Under the pieces are notes generated by a model. The model saw nothing but the letters and a program-made list of their open reading frames with translations. It had not been told where the DNA came from and made no database searches. A stretch of 64,000 bases of DNA, taken from NCBI GenBank assembly GCA_958477305.1, contig CAUEFI010000004.1, positions 114,770-178,769 on the forward strand. Reading direction: 5' to 3'. Source of the DNA: HGM12998 sp900756495. GTDB taxonomy: Bacteria; Bacillota; Clostridia; Oscillospirales; Oscillospiraceae. Shown here piece after piece: positions 1 to 7,035 of this stretch (the first letter of the stretch is position 1; each line of letters opens with the position of its first letter). Position numbers and translations under genes: made by a program.

Positions 1-1
1 T

Positions 2-193
2 CGTGGCCGCGGCGGAAAGCTGACCACCGGCAAGGTCAAGGCAGGCAGTTCCATGGACACTAAGATCACGCTGACCACTCTTTACATTCTCATTGAGGTG
101 GACGGCAAGACCGTGGTGGAACTGGACAAGTTGAACGAGGTTTACAAGGTCAACGGCGTGGACGTTCTGGCCAAGATCAAGGAGATGTGCTGA
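2..193 (+). CDS. Phage major tail tube protein, C-terminal fragment
   Basis: An open frame enters from the left edge and stops with TGA at 191-193, giving about 63 residues. The end of the chain (YILIEVDGKTVVELDK followed by VYKVNGVDVLAKIKEMC) resembles the C-terminus of P2 FII-type tail tube proteins, where a hydrophobic strand leads into a conserved VNGVD motif. Its place immediately before a frameshifted tail chaperone and the tape measure gene fits the P2 order FII-E-T. The start lies outside the window, so length and N-terminus are unknown. The family call is good; the protein would form the inner tube of a contractile tail. Confidence 0.75.
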   Translation, partial: RGRGGKLTTGKVKAGSSMDTKITLTTLYILIEVDGKTVVELDKLNEVYKVNGVDVLAKIKEMC

Positions 194-194
194 C

Positions 195-569
195 ATGAGC
201 GACGAAAAGAGAATGGACACCGCCTTGCTGGCGGAGAACGACGAAAACACCGCGGCGGAGGAAAACGCCCTGGTTATGAAGCTGGACAAGCCTTTCACCT
301 TTGAGGGGCAGACGTACACAGAGGTGGACCTGTCCGGCCTGGAGGACACCACGGCGGCAGACCTGCAGGCCGTGGGCCGTTTCGTGACGAAGAAGAACCC
401 GGCGGCGAACCCCGCAACCGTGGAAATGACGCTGGAATACGCCCAGTTCATGGCGGCCCGCGTCGCCCACCTGCCGCTGGAGTTTTTCGAGCGCCTCCCC
501 GCAAAGGAGGCAATCAAGCTGAAAGGCATTGTCGTGGGTTTTCTTTACGGCGGGGCTGGGGACAACTAA
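195..569 (+). CDS. Phage tail assembly chaperone (P2 gpE-like)
   Basis: A 124-residue protein whose ATG follows the stop of the tail tube gene by one base. It matches the gpE-type tail assembly proteins in size, acidic N-terminus, the conserved strand DKPFTFEGQTYTEVDLSGL and its position just before the tape measure gene. Such proteins coat the tape measure protein while the tail tube is built and are absent from the finished particle. The 3' end contains a slippery heptamer at 536-542 that allows a longer product, listed separately. The short form ends at the TAA at 567-569. Confidence 0.82.
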   Translation: MSDEKRMDTALLAENDENTAAEENALVMKLDKPFTFEGQTYTEVDLSGLEDTTAADLQAVGRFVTKKNPAANPATVEMTLEYAQFMAARVAHLPLEFFERLPAKEAIKLKGIVVGFLYGGAGDN

Positions 570-727
570 CGCCCGCCGTCATAAACAGGGCCTGCGTCGG
601 GTTGTCCATACAACTGCGGACAGGGCTGGATTATCTTCTGGCCCTGTCCGTTTCGGACTTGAACGAACTGGCGGACACGGTGACGCAGTACGCGGAGGAG
701 GTGGCAAAACATGGCCGGCAAAAATAA
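195..727 (+). CDS. Tail chaperone long form by -1 frameshift (E+E'-like)
   Basis: If ribosomes slip back one base on GGGTTTT (536-542), translation continues from 542 in the -1 frame to TAA at 725-727, giving about 177 residues: 116 from the first frame and 61 from the second. The second frame reads as sensible protein (GLDYLLALSVSDLNELADTV, then acidic and basic helix) and has no plausible start of its own. Its end overlaps the first codons of the tape measure gene at 711. This is the arrangement of P2 E+E' and lambda G-GT. The frameshift is inferred from sequence and family precedent; its efficiency cannot be judged. Confidence 0.72.
536..542 (+). promoter_or_regulatory. -1 ribosomal frameshift site GGGTTTT
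   Basis: The heptamer is in the X XXY YYZ register of the chaperone gene (codons GGT TTT preceded by G). Slippage at both codons keeps wobble-compatible pairing. It sits 25 bases before the zero-frame stop, where tail chaperone frameshift sites are expected. Confidence 0.7.
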
Positions 728-2918
728 AACGTATGAGTTAATGCTGAAAATCGGCGGCAAGGTGGACGGTTCCCTGAAAACCGCCTGCAGCACCGCAGAC
801 AAGAACCTGGCTGCGCTGGGGAAAACGGCAAAGACCGCGGGAAAGATCGCTGCCGGTGCCATGGTAGCAGCCGCCACCGCTGTGGCGACCCTGGGAACCG
901 CTGCGGTGAAATCCGCGGCGGAGTATGAGGCCCAGCTGGCCAACGTTTCCACGCTGCTGACCGGCACGGAGGCAGAGGTGGCCGCACGAACGGCGGAAAT
1001 CGGGGATCAGGTTCTGGAAATCTCCAACCGCACGGGCGTGGCCACGGCTGACCTGACGGACGGAATGTATCAGGTGGTTTCTGCTTTCGGTGACAGCGCA
1101 GACGCCGCGGCCATTCTGGAAACCGCGGCAAAATCCGCGGCGGCGGGAAACGCGACCACGACGGACAGTATCAACCTACTTTCTGCCGTAACCAAGGGTT
1201 ACGGCGATACCTCCGCGGAGGCGGTGCAGCAGGCGGCGGATCTGGCATTTGCCACCGTAAGACTGGGCCAGACCTCTTTCCCGGAACTGGCCGCAGGCAT
1301 GGGCAAGGTCATTCCCCTGGCCAGTACCCTGGGGCTGGAGCAAGAACAGCTATGGGGCGCCATGGCCACGCTGACCGGCGTTACAGGTTCCACGGCGGAA
1401 GTGGTTACGCAGATGAAAGCCACAATGCAGGCGTTCCTCTCCCCGTCCAAGAATATGCAGGCCGCCCTTAAAAACATGGGCTATGAAAGCGGCCAGGCGC
1501 TGCTTGAAAGCAAGGGCCTGCAGGGATCTCTGGACGCCCTAAAGGACGCTGTGGGAGGCAACGAACTGGCGTTTGCTGGCCTGTTCTCCTCTGTGGAGGC
1601 ACAAACCGCGGTGCTGGCTATGGCAGGCAACCAGGCCGAAAACCTGACCAGCAAGACGGCGGAAATGTACGAAGCCACCGGCGCGGCAAATACCGCCTTT
1701 GAGCGGCAGACCAACAACCTGAAATACGACATTCAGATGGTTAAAAACCTGGGCGCCAATTTCTTGACGCAGCTGGGCACCAACATTCTGCCGTATGTGC
1801 GGGAGTTCGCGGAGGCGGCCCTGCCGGTGGTTTCGGAGGCGCTGGAGAAGATCGGCAGCTACATGACCGGAACCATCATTCCGGCGGCGGAAACCGCGGT
1901 GAAATGGATTTCGGAACACCGTACCCTGATCCTGGCGCTGGCGGCGGGTATTGCCACCGCTGTGGCGGCCTACAAGGCGTATAAAGTGGCGATCACCGCC
2001 TACAACGCAGTTATGGCCGTGTATAAAGTGGTCACCGCAGCAAGCGCCACGGGCACCTTTACCCTGGCGGGCGCCATGACGGCGCTAAATCTTCCCGTGC
2101 TGGCAGTTGTGGCCGCCATCGGCCTGGCTGTGGCGGCGGGGATCCTGATTTATAAGAACTGGGACAAGATCAAGGCCAAGGCCGCGGAACTGGGCGCGAA
2201 GATCTCCGAGGTATGGGGAAACATCAAGACTGGCGTTTCCGAGGCCGTGGCGAACCTGGTTTCTGCGTTCCAGTCTAATTTCCCCCTGCTGTCCGCTTAT
2301 TTGAGCGGGTGGTGGGAAAGTGTTTCGGCGGCCTGGGAAAACGTCAAGGCCATTTTTGCCAATATCATTGACTTTGTGCAGAACGTATTTGCAGGCAACT
2401 GGAGCGCCGCCTGGGACAATATCGTGGCCATTTTCGGAAACGTGTTTGGCATGATCGTGAACCTGGCGAAAGCCCCCATAAACGGGGTTATTTCCGCAAT
2501 CAACTGGGTGCTGGAGAAGATCAACAGCATTTCCGTGACGATCCCGGACTGGGTTCCGGGCGTCGGCGGGAAAACCCTGGGCTTTAACATTCCGACGATC
2601 CCCGCCCTGGCTGCCGGTGGTATTGCCACGGCGCCCACGCTGGCGCAGATCGGTGAGGGCGGAGAGCCGGAGGCGGTGCTGCCGCTGTCCAAGCTGGCGG
2701 CCCTCCTGGACGAATGGACGAAGCCGAAGCCGACACCGGGCGGCGGAACGGGCGGCGGCGGTGAAACCGTCGTTTTCTCCCCGGTATTCAATTTCTACGG
2801 CGGGACGCCGAGCCGCGAGGAGGCCGAGGAGGCCGGGCGGATCAGTTTCGCGGAGTTCAAGAAACTGTATAGGCAGATGAAAGCCGAGGAGAAGCGCAAG
2901 CAATTCAGCCCGGCATAA
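711..2918 (+). CDS. Phage tail tape measure protein
   Basis: A 735-residue protein that sets tail length and is ejected with the DNA. Residues 1-380 are alanine-rich and helical, with the phage tail tape measure signature region (AEYEAQLANVSTLLTG and following). Hydrophobic stretches lie near residues 45-65, 400-440 and 455-480, as usual for these proteins. The C-terminus is a short Gly-rich linker followed by a basic helix (FAEFKKLYRQMKAEEKRK). The ATG at 711 has GGAGGAGG about ten bases upstream and overlaps the end of the frameshift product. The length would predict a short contractile tail of roughly 100 nm by the usual residue-to-length rule, which is inference. Confidence 0.9.
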   Translation: MAGKNKTYELMLKIGGKVDGSLKTACSTADKNLAALGKTAKTAGKIAAGAMVAAATAVATLGTAAVKSAAEYEAQLANVSTLLTGTEAEVAARTAEIGDQVLEISNRTGVATADLTDGMYQVVSAFGDSADAAAILETAAKSAAAGNATTTDSINLLSAVTKGYGDTSAEAVQQAADLAFATVRLGQTSFPELAAGMGKVIPLASTLGLEQEQLWGAMATLTGVTGSTAEVVTQMKATMQAFLSPSKNMQAALKNMGYESGQALLESKGLQGSLDALKDAVGGNELAFAGLFSSVEAQTAVLAMAGNQAENLTSKTAEMYEATGAANTAFERQTNNLKYDIQMVKNLGANFLTQLGTNILPYVREFAEAALPVVSEALEKIGSYMTGTIIPAAETAVKWISEHRTLILALAAGIATAVAAYKAYKVAITAYNAVMAVYKVVTAASATGTFTLAGAMTALNLPVLAVVAAIGLAVAAGILIYKNWDKIKAKAAELGAKISEVWGNIKTGVSEAVANLVSAFQSNFPLLSAYLSGWWESVSAAWENVKAIFANIIDFVQNVFAGNWSAAWDNIVAIFGNVFGMIVNLAKAPINGVISAINWVLEKINSISVTIPDWVPGVGGKTLGFNIPTIPALAAGGIATAPTLAQIGEGGEPEAVLPLSKLAALLDEWTKPKPTPGGGTGGGGETVVFSPVFNFYGGTPSREEAEEAGRISFAEFKKLYRQMKAEEKRKQFSPA

Positions 2919-2933
2919 GAGGAGGACCACACC

Positions 2934-3146
2934 ATGGAAAGCACCTACACCACCAAGCAGGGGGACGTATGGGACAAAATCGCCTATGAGGTGTACGGCG
3001 ACGAAGAATACACCGGCTGGCTGATGGAAAACAATTTCCCGCTGCTGGACACGTTCGTGTTTGACGCCGGGGTGGTCCTCCAGACCCCGGCCCCGCCGGA
3101 GCAGACCGCGGCCAATGACCTGCCGATCTGGAGGAGCAAGGTATGA
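2934..3146 (+). CDS. Phage tail protein X (P2 gpX-like)
   Basis: A 70-residue protein of the tail protein X family, which carries a LysM-like fold. The N-terminal pattern TTKQGDVWDKIAYEVYGDEEY and the closing proline-rich segment (TPAPPEQTAANDLPIW) are typical. It is thought to help assemble the hub of P2-type tails, perhaps by bridging to the D protein. The stop overlaps the ATG of the next gene at 3143 by four bases, which suggests translational coupling. GGAGGACC lies just before its ATG. Confidence 0.85.
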   Translation: MESTYTTKQGDVWDKIAYEVYGDEEYTGWLMENNFPLLDTFVFDAGVVLQTPAPPEQTAANDLPIWRSKV

Positions 3147-4141
3147 ATACACGGCGGGCGTATGTAGACCTGTTTTACAACGGAACCGCAGCCACGGCGG
3201 AAATTTCCGGTTTCGTGACGGATATTTCATACACGGATCCGGCAAGCGGAGAGGCGGACAGCCTGGACATTACGCTGCAAGACCGGGATCACCGGTGGAC
3301 GGGGGCGTGGATCCCCGTCGCCGGTGACACCCTGGCCGCGACAATCCGGGCGCTGAACTGCCAGTATTCCGGGGACAACCGGATCCTGCCGTGCGGTTTC
3401 TTTATCGTGGACAGTTTCAGTTTTTCCGGCTGGCCGGTTTCCGGGAGCATTTCCGCGATCTCCACGCCGCTGGACAGCAGTTTCACCACCACCCAGCGGA
3501 CAAAGACCTGGGAAAACGTGACCATAAAAGAGATCGGAACCGAGATCGCAGGCCGCGCCGGGATCGCGCTGGCCTGGGACGTGGAGGGCGACCCGTTCAC
3601 GATCAAGAGCGTGGAACAATCGGAACAAACCGACTGTGAATTTTACATGAACCTGTGCAACACCTACGGGCTGGCCATGAAAGTCTACGCCCAAAAGATC
3701 GTGGTGTATGACCGGGAGGCATACAAGAAAAAGGGCGCGGCGGCGGTGCTGTCCCCGTCCAATATGAAATCCTGGTCATGGCAGCAGGATCAGGCAGGCA
3801 CCTACACCGGCGGAGAGTTCACATACACCAGCCCGGCCACGGAAAAGGAAATCAAGGTGACCGTGGGCAAGGGCAGCCGGATCCTAAAGCAGAGCGGCAA
3901 GGCCGACAGCAAGGCCGACGCGGAACGGAAGATCAAGGCGGCGGTGGCCAAGGCAAACCACGGCAAGACAAAACTTTCCGCCACCATTGTGGGAAATGCC
4001 TCTCTGGTGGCCTCTCAATGCGTCCAGGTGGTGGGCCTGGGGAAGCTGTCCGGCAAGTATTACATTGACACCATTACCCACAACGTCAGCGGATCCGGCG
4101 GCTACACCATGGACCTGGAAATGTCGCTGGTGGAGGAATGA
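3143..4141 (+). CDS. Phage late control protein D (baseplate hub, gpD-like)
   Basis: A 332-residue member of the GPD family, which forms the trimeric hub between the tail tube and the spike. The pattern of beta-rich N-terminal half, central YMNLCNTYGLAMKVY helix region and terminal VSGSGGYTMDLEMSLV strand is characteristic. It begins inside the end of gene X and is followed after 15 bases by the spike gene, as in P2-like baseplate modules. The name late control refers to P2 history; here the role is structural by homology. Confidence 0.85.
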   Translation: MNTRRAYVDLFYNGTAATAEISGFVTDISYTDPASGEADSLDITLQDRDHRWTGAWIPVAGDTLAATIRALNCQYSGDNRILPCGFFIVDSFSFSGWPVSGSISAISTPLDSSFTTTQRTKTWENVTIKEIGTEIAGRAGIALAWDVEGDPFTIKSVEQSEQTDCEFYMNLCNTYGLAMKVYAQKIVVYDREAYKKKGAAAVLSPSNMKSWSWQQDQAGTYTGGEFTYTSPATEKEIKVTVGKGSRILKQSGKADSKADAERKIKAAVAKANHGKTKLSATIVGNASLVASQCVQVVGLGKLSGKYYIDTITHNVSGSGGYTMDLEMSLVEE

Positions 4142-4156
4142 CGCGAGGAGGAACGC

Positions 4157-4600
4157 ATGGAAAACAATATCCGGCTGGGTAAGATTTCAGCCATTGATTA
4201 CGCCGCGGGCACGGTCCGCGTGGTGTACCACGAAAAGGACGACGCCGTGACCGCCCCCATTCCCCTGATTTCATCGGAGTATTTCATGCCGGAGGTGGAC
4301 GACATGGTTATGGTGCTTCACCTTTCCAACGGCACGGAGGCGGGCGTGGTCCTGGGCCGACCGTGGAGTGAGAAGAACAAGCCCCCGGAGGGTTCCAAAG
4401 GGCTTTACCGCAAAGACCTGGCCCGTTCGCCGGGTGAGGCCATGATCCGCTATAAGGACGGCACCATGACCATCAAGGCCGCCAAGTTGGTGATTGACGG
4501 AACCGTGACCGTCAGCGGCGACGTGACCGCCGGCGGGGTTTCCCTGGACAACCACACCCACACGGACAGCATGGGCGGCGGAACCTCCGGGCCATCGTAA
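4157..4600 (+). CDS. Baseplate assembly/spike protein (gpV-like)
   Basis: A 147-residue spike protein. The N-terminal 80 residues look like the OB-fold of gpV/gp5 proteins (RLGKISAIDYAAGTVRVVY, then the DDMVMVLHLSNGTEAGVVLG strand pair). A short beta-helix repeat follows (MTIKAAKLVIDGTVTVSGDV). The tip is DNHTHTDSMGGGTSGPS, with the HxH pair that binds iron at the apex of P2-type spikes. It punctures the host envelope during contraction. AGGAGG lies upstream of the ATG at 4157. Confidence 0.85.
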   Translation: MENNIRLGKISAIDYAAGTVRVVYHEKDDAVTAPIPLISSEYFMPEVDDMVMVLHLSNGTEAGVVLGRPWSEKNKPPEGSKGLYRKDLARSPGEAMIRYKDGTMTIKAAKLVIDGTVTVSGDVTAGGVSLDNHTHTDSMGGGTSGPS

Positions 4601-4615
4601 GGAGGCGATTTACAC

Positions 4616-5008
4616 ATGATCGGAACGCTGGGGCGCAAAATCATTTTTGAGGTGAGCGACAACAGGGTTTTGACCTTTGAGAGCATGAGCCGCGAGGTTT
4701 CCGGGCGCTGGACCGAACACGAAGTTTTAGGCGTGAAGCCGAAAGCGGAGTTTTTAGGGCCTGGCCTCCAGACCATAAGCCTGACCATTCACCTGTCCGC
4801 TGCCCTGGGCGTGAAGCCGCGGCGGATCCTGGATATGGTGGAGCGCATGGTGGAAAGAGGCACGGCGGAGTACCTGGTGATCGGCGGCAGACTGGTGGGC
4901 CGCCGTCCGTTCCGCGTCACGGGATCGAGTGAAGCCTGGGACAAGGTTTACAGCCGCGGAGAACTGGCCAAGGCTACCCTGACCATTTCGCTGGAGGAAT
5001 ACGCATGA
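4616..5008 (+). CDS. Phage tail protein (P2 gpU-like)
   Basis: A 130-residue protein of the gpU family, which terminates or joins the tail tube in P2-like phages. Supporting patterns are the early FESMSREVSGRW strand, the LQTISLTIHLSAALGVKPR segment, and the end of the chain that reads as a thioredoxin-unlike beta hairpin (AKATLTISLEEYA). In P2 the gene lies near T and X; here it sits between V and W, a common variation in Bacillota prophages. The stop overlaps the start of the next gene by four bases. Confidence 0.75.
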   Translation: MIGTLGRKIIFEVSDNRVLTFESMSREVSGRWTEHEVLGVKPKAEFLGPGLQTISLTIHLSAALGVKPRRILDMVERMVERGTAEYLVIGGRLVGRRPFRVTGSSEAWDKVYSRGELAKATLTISLEEYA

Positions 5009-5310
5009 ACGAAAACGACCTTTTCAATTTCCAACTGGAATATACGTTCACGGCGGACTGGCTGGCAGAACTGGATCGGCAGCTGGCCCTCCTGCTGTCC
5101 ACACGGGAGGGCACCATGCCGTTGGATCGGGCTTTCGGCCTGAACATGGATTTTGTGGATATGCCGCCAGAGGCCGCAAAGAGCCTTTACACAGCGGAGG
5201 TCACCGAAAAGGTGTCCAAATTCATACCGGAGGTGCGGGTGCAGGAAGTGACCTGGACCGGCGGCAACACCGGAAAACTTTTTCCCAAGGTGGTGATAAC
5301 AAGTGCCTGA
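5005..5310 (+). CDS. Baseplate wedge protein (gpW/GP25-like)
   Basis: A 101-residue protein in the position of P2 gpW. The central stretch LLLSTREGTMPLDRAFGLNMDFVDMP matches the GP25/gpW wedge family, in which a similar R-G-x-x-P-x-x-x-x-x-G pattern is conserved. These proteins join the wedge to the hub at the base of the sheath. It overlaps the U-like gene at its start and the J-like gene at its end, showing tight translational coupling through the baseplate block. Confidence 0.8.
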   Translation: MNENDLFNFQLEYTFTADWLAELDRQLALLLSTREGTMPLDRAFGLNMDFVDMPPEAAKSLYTAEVTEKVSKFIPEVRVQEVTWTGGNTGKLFPKVVITSA

Positions 5311-6457
5311 TATTTCCGCAATTCAGAACACCCCGGACGTGTCTTTCATCGACAACAAGACCATTGACGACGTGCGCGGGGATATGGTGGCAGACTTTGA
5401 GGCGTTCATGCTCCAAGCGACGGGCAGCAAGGTGTCCCTGGGCCGCGCCTCTGTCCACCGCATGATCCTGTATTCGGCGGCGGCGCAGATTTACCAAGCC
5501 ATGCAGTACGTTGACCGAGCGGGCAAGCAAAGCCTTTTGAAATACTCCTATTCGGAGTTCCTGGACAATCTGGCGCTGCTGAAAGGCGTTACCAGAGAAC
5601 CGGCCAAGGCGGCCACGACCACGATCCGCTTTACCGCGTCGGCCACCAGGACGCTGGCCACACCGATCCCGGCGGGCACCAGGGTTTCCTCCAGCGGTTC
5701 CATTTATTTCAGCACGATGGAGTACGCAGAGATCCCGGCGGGCAGCCTGACGGTGGACGTGCTGGCGGAGTGTACCGCAACAGGCAACGCGGGCAACGGA
5801 CTGGCGCCTGGCGAGGTGTCCACCATCGTGGATCCCGTTCCCTACATTACCAGCGCCGTGAACCAGAACACCACGGAGGGCGGCGCAGACGTGGAGAACG
5901 ACGAAAGCCTGGCGGAGCGGGTTTACCTGGCCCCTGGCGCCTATTCTACGGCAGGCCCGGAGGACGGATACCTGTACCACGCCAAGAAGTACAACGCCGC
6001 CATTGGTGACGTGGTGGCCACCAGCGACCACGAAGCGGGCCAGGTGGATATTGTTTTCATCATGGCCGACGGTTCCAAGCCGGGCGCGGCCATGATCTCC
6101 GGCCTGCAGGCGTACCTCTCCGGCAAGACGATCCGCCCCATGACGGACAAGCTGACCGTGAAAGCCCCGGAGGAGGTCACATACAGCATTAACCTGACGT
6201 ATTACATCAACCGCAGCGACAGCGCCAGAGCGGTGGCAATCCAGGCGGCGGTGGCCCAGGCCGTGGAGGAATATAAAACCTGGCAGCGCACCATAGGCCG
6301 CGACGTGAACCCGTCGCAACTGGCCGCCATGGTCATGGAGGCAGGCGCCAAGCGTGTCACCGTGACCGCGCCGACGTTCGCGGCGGTGGCCGCCACCAAG
6401 GTGGCAGCATTGACCGGATCGGCCACCGTGACGTATGGAGGGCTGGAAGATGATTAA
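5303..6457 (+). CDS. Baseplate J-like protein
   Basis: A 384-residue protein of the baseplate J family, the main wedge component of P2-like contractile tails. It opens with an unusual GTG codon, eight bases inside the end of the W-like gene. The helical N-terminal region (YSYSEFLDNLALLKGV) and the repeated beta segments around residues 105-200 (IPAGTRVSSSGSIYFS) are typical of the family. The C-terminal part (SDSARAVAIQAAVAQAVEEY, then NPSQLAAMVMEAGAKRV) is the most recognisable part of the domain. Confidence 0.9.
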   Translation: MPDISAIQNTPDVSFIDNKTIDDVRGDMVADFEAFMLQATGSKVSLGRASVHRMILYSAAAQIYQAMQYVDRAGKQSLLKYSYSEFLDNLALLKGVTREPAKAATTTIRFTASATRTLATPIPAGTRVSSSGSIYFSTMEYAEIPAGSLTVDVLAECTATGNAGNGLAPGEVSTIVDPVPYITSAVNQNTTEGGADVENDESLAERVYLAPGAYSTAGPEDGYLYHAKKYNAAIGDVVATSDHEAGQVDIVFIMADGSKPGAAMISGLQAYLSGKTIRPMTDKLTVKAPEEVTYSINLTYYINRSDSARAVAIQAAVAQAVEEYKTWQRTIGRDVNPSQLAAMVMEAGAKRVTVTAPTFAAVAATKVAALTGSATVTYGGLEDD

Positions 6458-7019
6458 ACTTTCCGGCAGCCGCTTCACGGACATTATGCCGGAGAACCTG
6501 GCAGAGCAGCCGGAGATCCAGGCGCTTGCCTACGCCGTGGGCAGGCAGGTGGAGAAGCTGCTGGCCTATGCCGACGGCGCCCGCACCTATGCGGCGATCT
6601 ATGCTGTGCCGGAAAAGGTGCTGGATCTGCTGGCCGTGGAACTGCGTACCCCGTCCTATGACGAAAACTTTTCTATTAAGGTCAAGCGAACCCTGATCGC
6701 GGAAAGCCTGCTGTTTTACGCACAGATGGGCACCCCGGCAGCGGTGAACCGGATCATTGAAACCATTTTCCAGGCCGGTCATATCAGCGAGTGGTGGGAA
6801 TACGGCGGGAAACCCTATCACTTTAAGGCATACACCACGAACCCGGCCATTACGTCGGACGACGTGGAGGAGTTCAAGCGGGTGCTGGGCACCGTCAAGC
6901 GCCTTTCCGCCTGGCTGGACGAAATCGTGTTGGACCTGTCCACACCTCCGGCGGAGGTATTCGTGGGCCATTGGATCCACACGGGCGACTTTATCACCCT
7001 GCAAAGGGCGACTATGTAA
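6450..7019 (+). CDS. Phage tail protein I (P2 gpI-like)
   Basis: A 189-residue protein of the P2 gpI family, which connects the baseplate wedge to the tail fibres. The start at 6450 is preferred over an ATG at 6435 because TGGAGG at 6436-6441 lies at the right distance from it. The sequence DLLAVELRTPSYDENFSIKVK, followed by RIIETIFQAGHISEWWEYGG and YHFKAY, fits the family. It overlaps the end of the J-like gene, and the fibre gene follows after 16 bases. Confidence 0.82.
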   Translation: MIKLSGSRFTDIMPENLAEQPEIQALAYAVGRQVEKLLAYADGARTYAAIYAVPEKVLDLLAVELRTPSYDENFSIKVKRTLIAESLLFYAQMGTPAAVNRIIETIFQAGHISEWWEYGGKPYHFKAYTTNPAITSDDVEEFKRVLGTVKRLSAWLDEIVLDLSTPPAEVFVGHWIHTGDFITLQRATM

Positions 7020-7035
7020 CAGGAGGTTATCAGCC

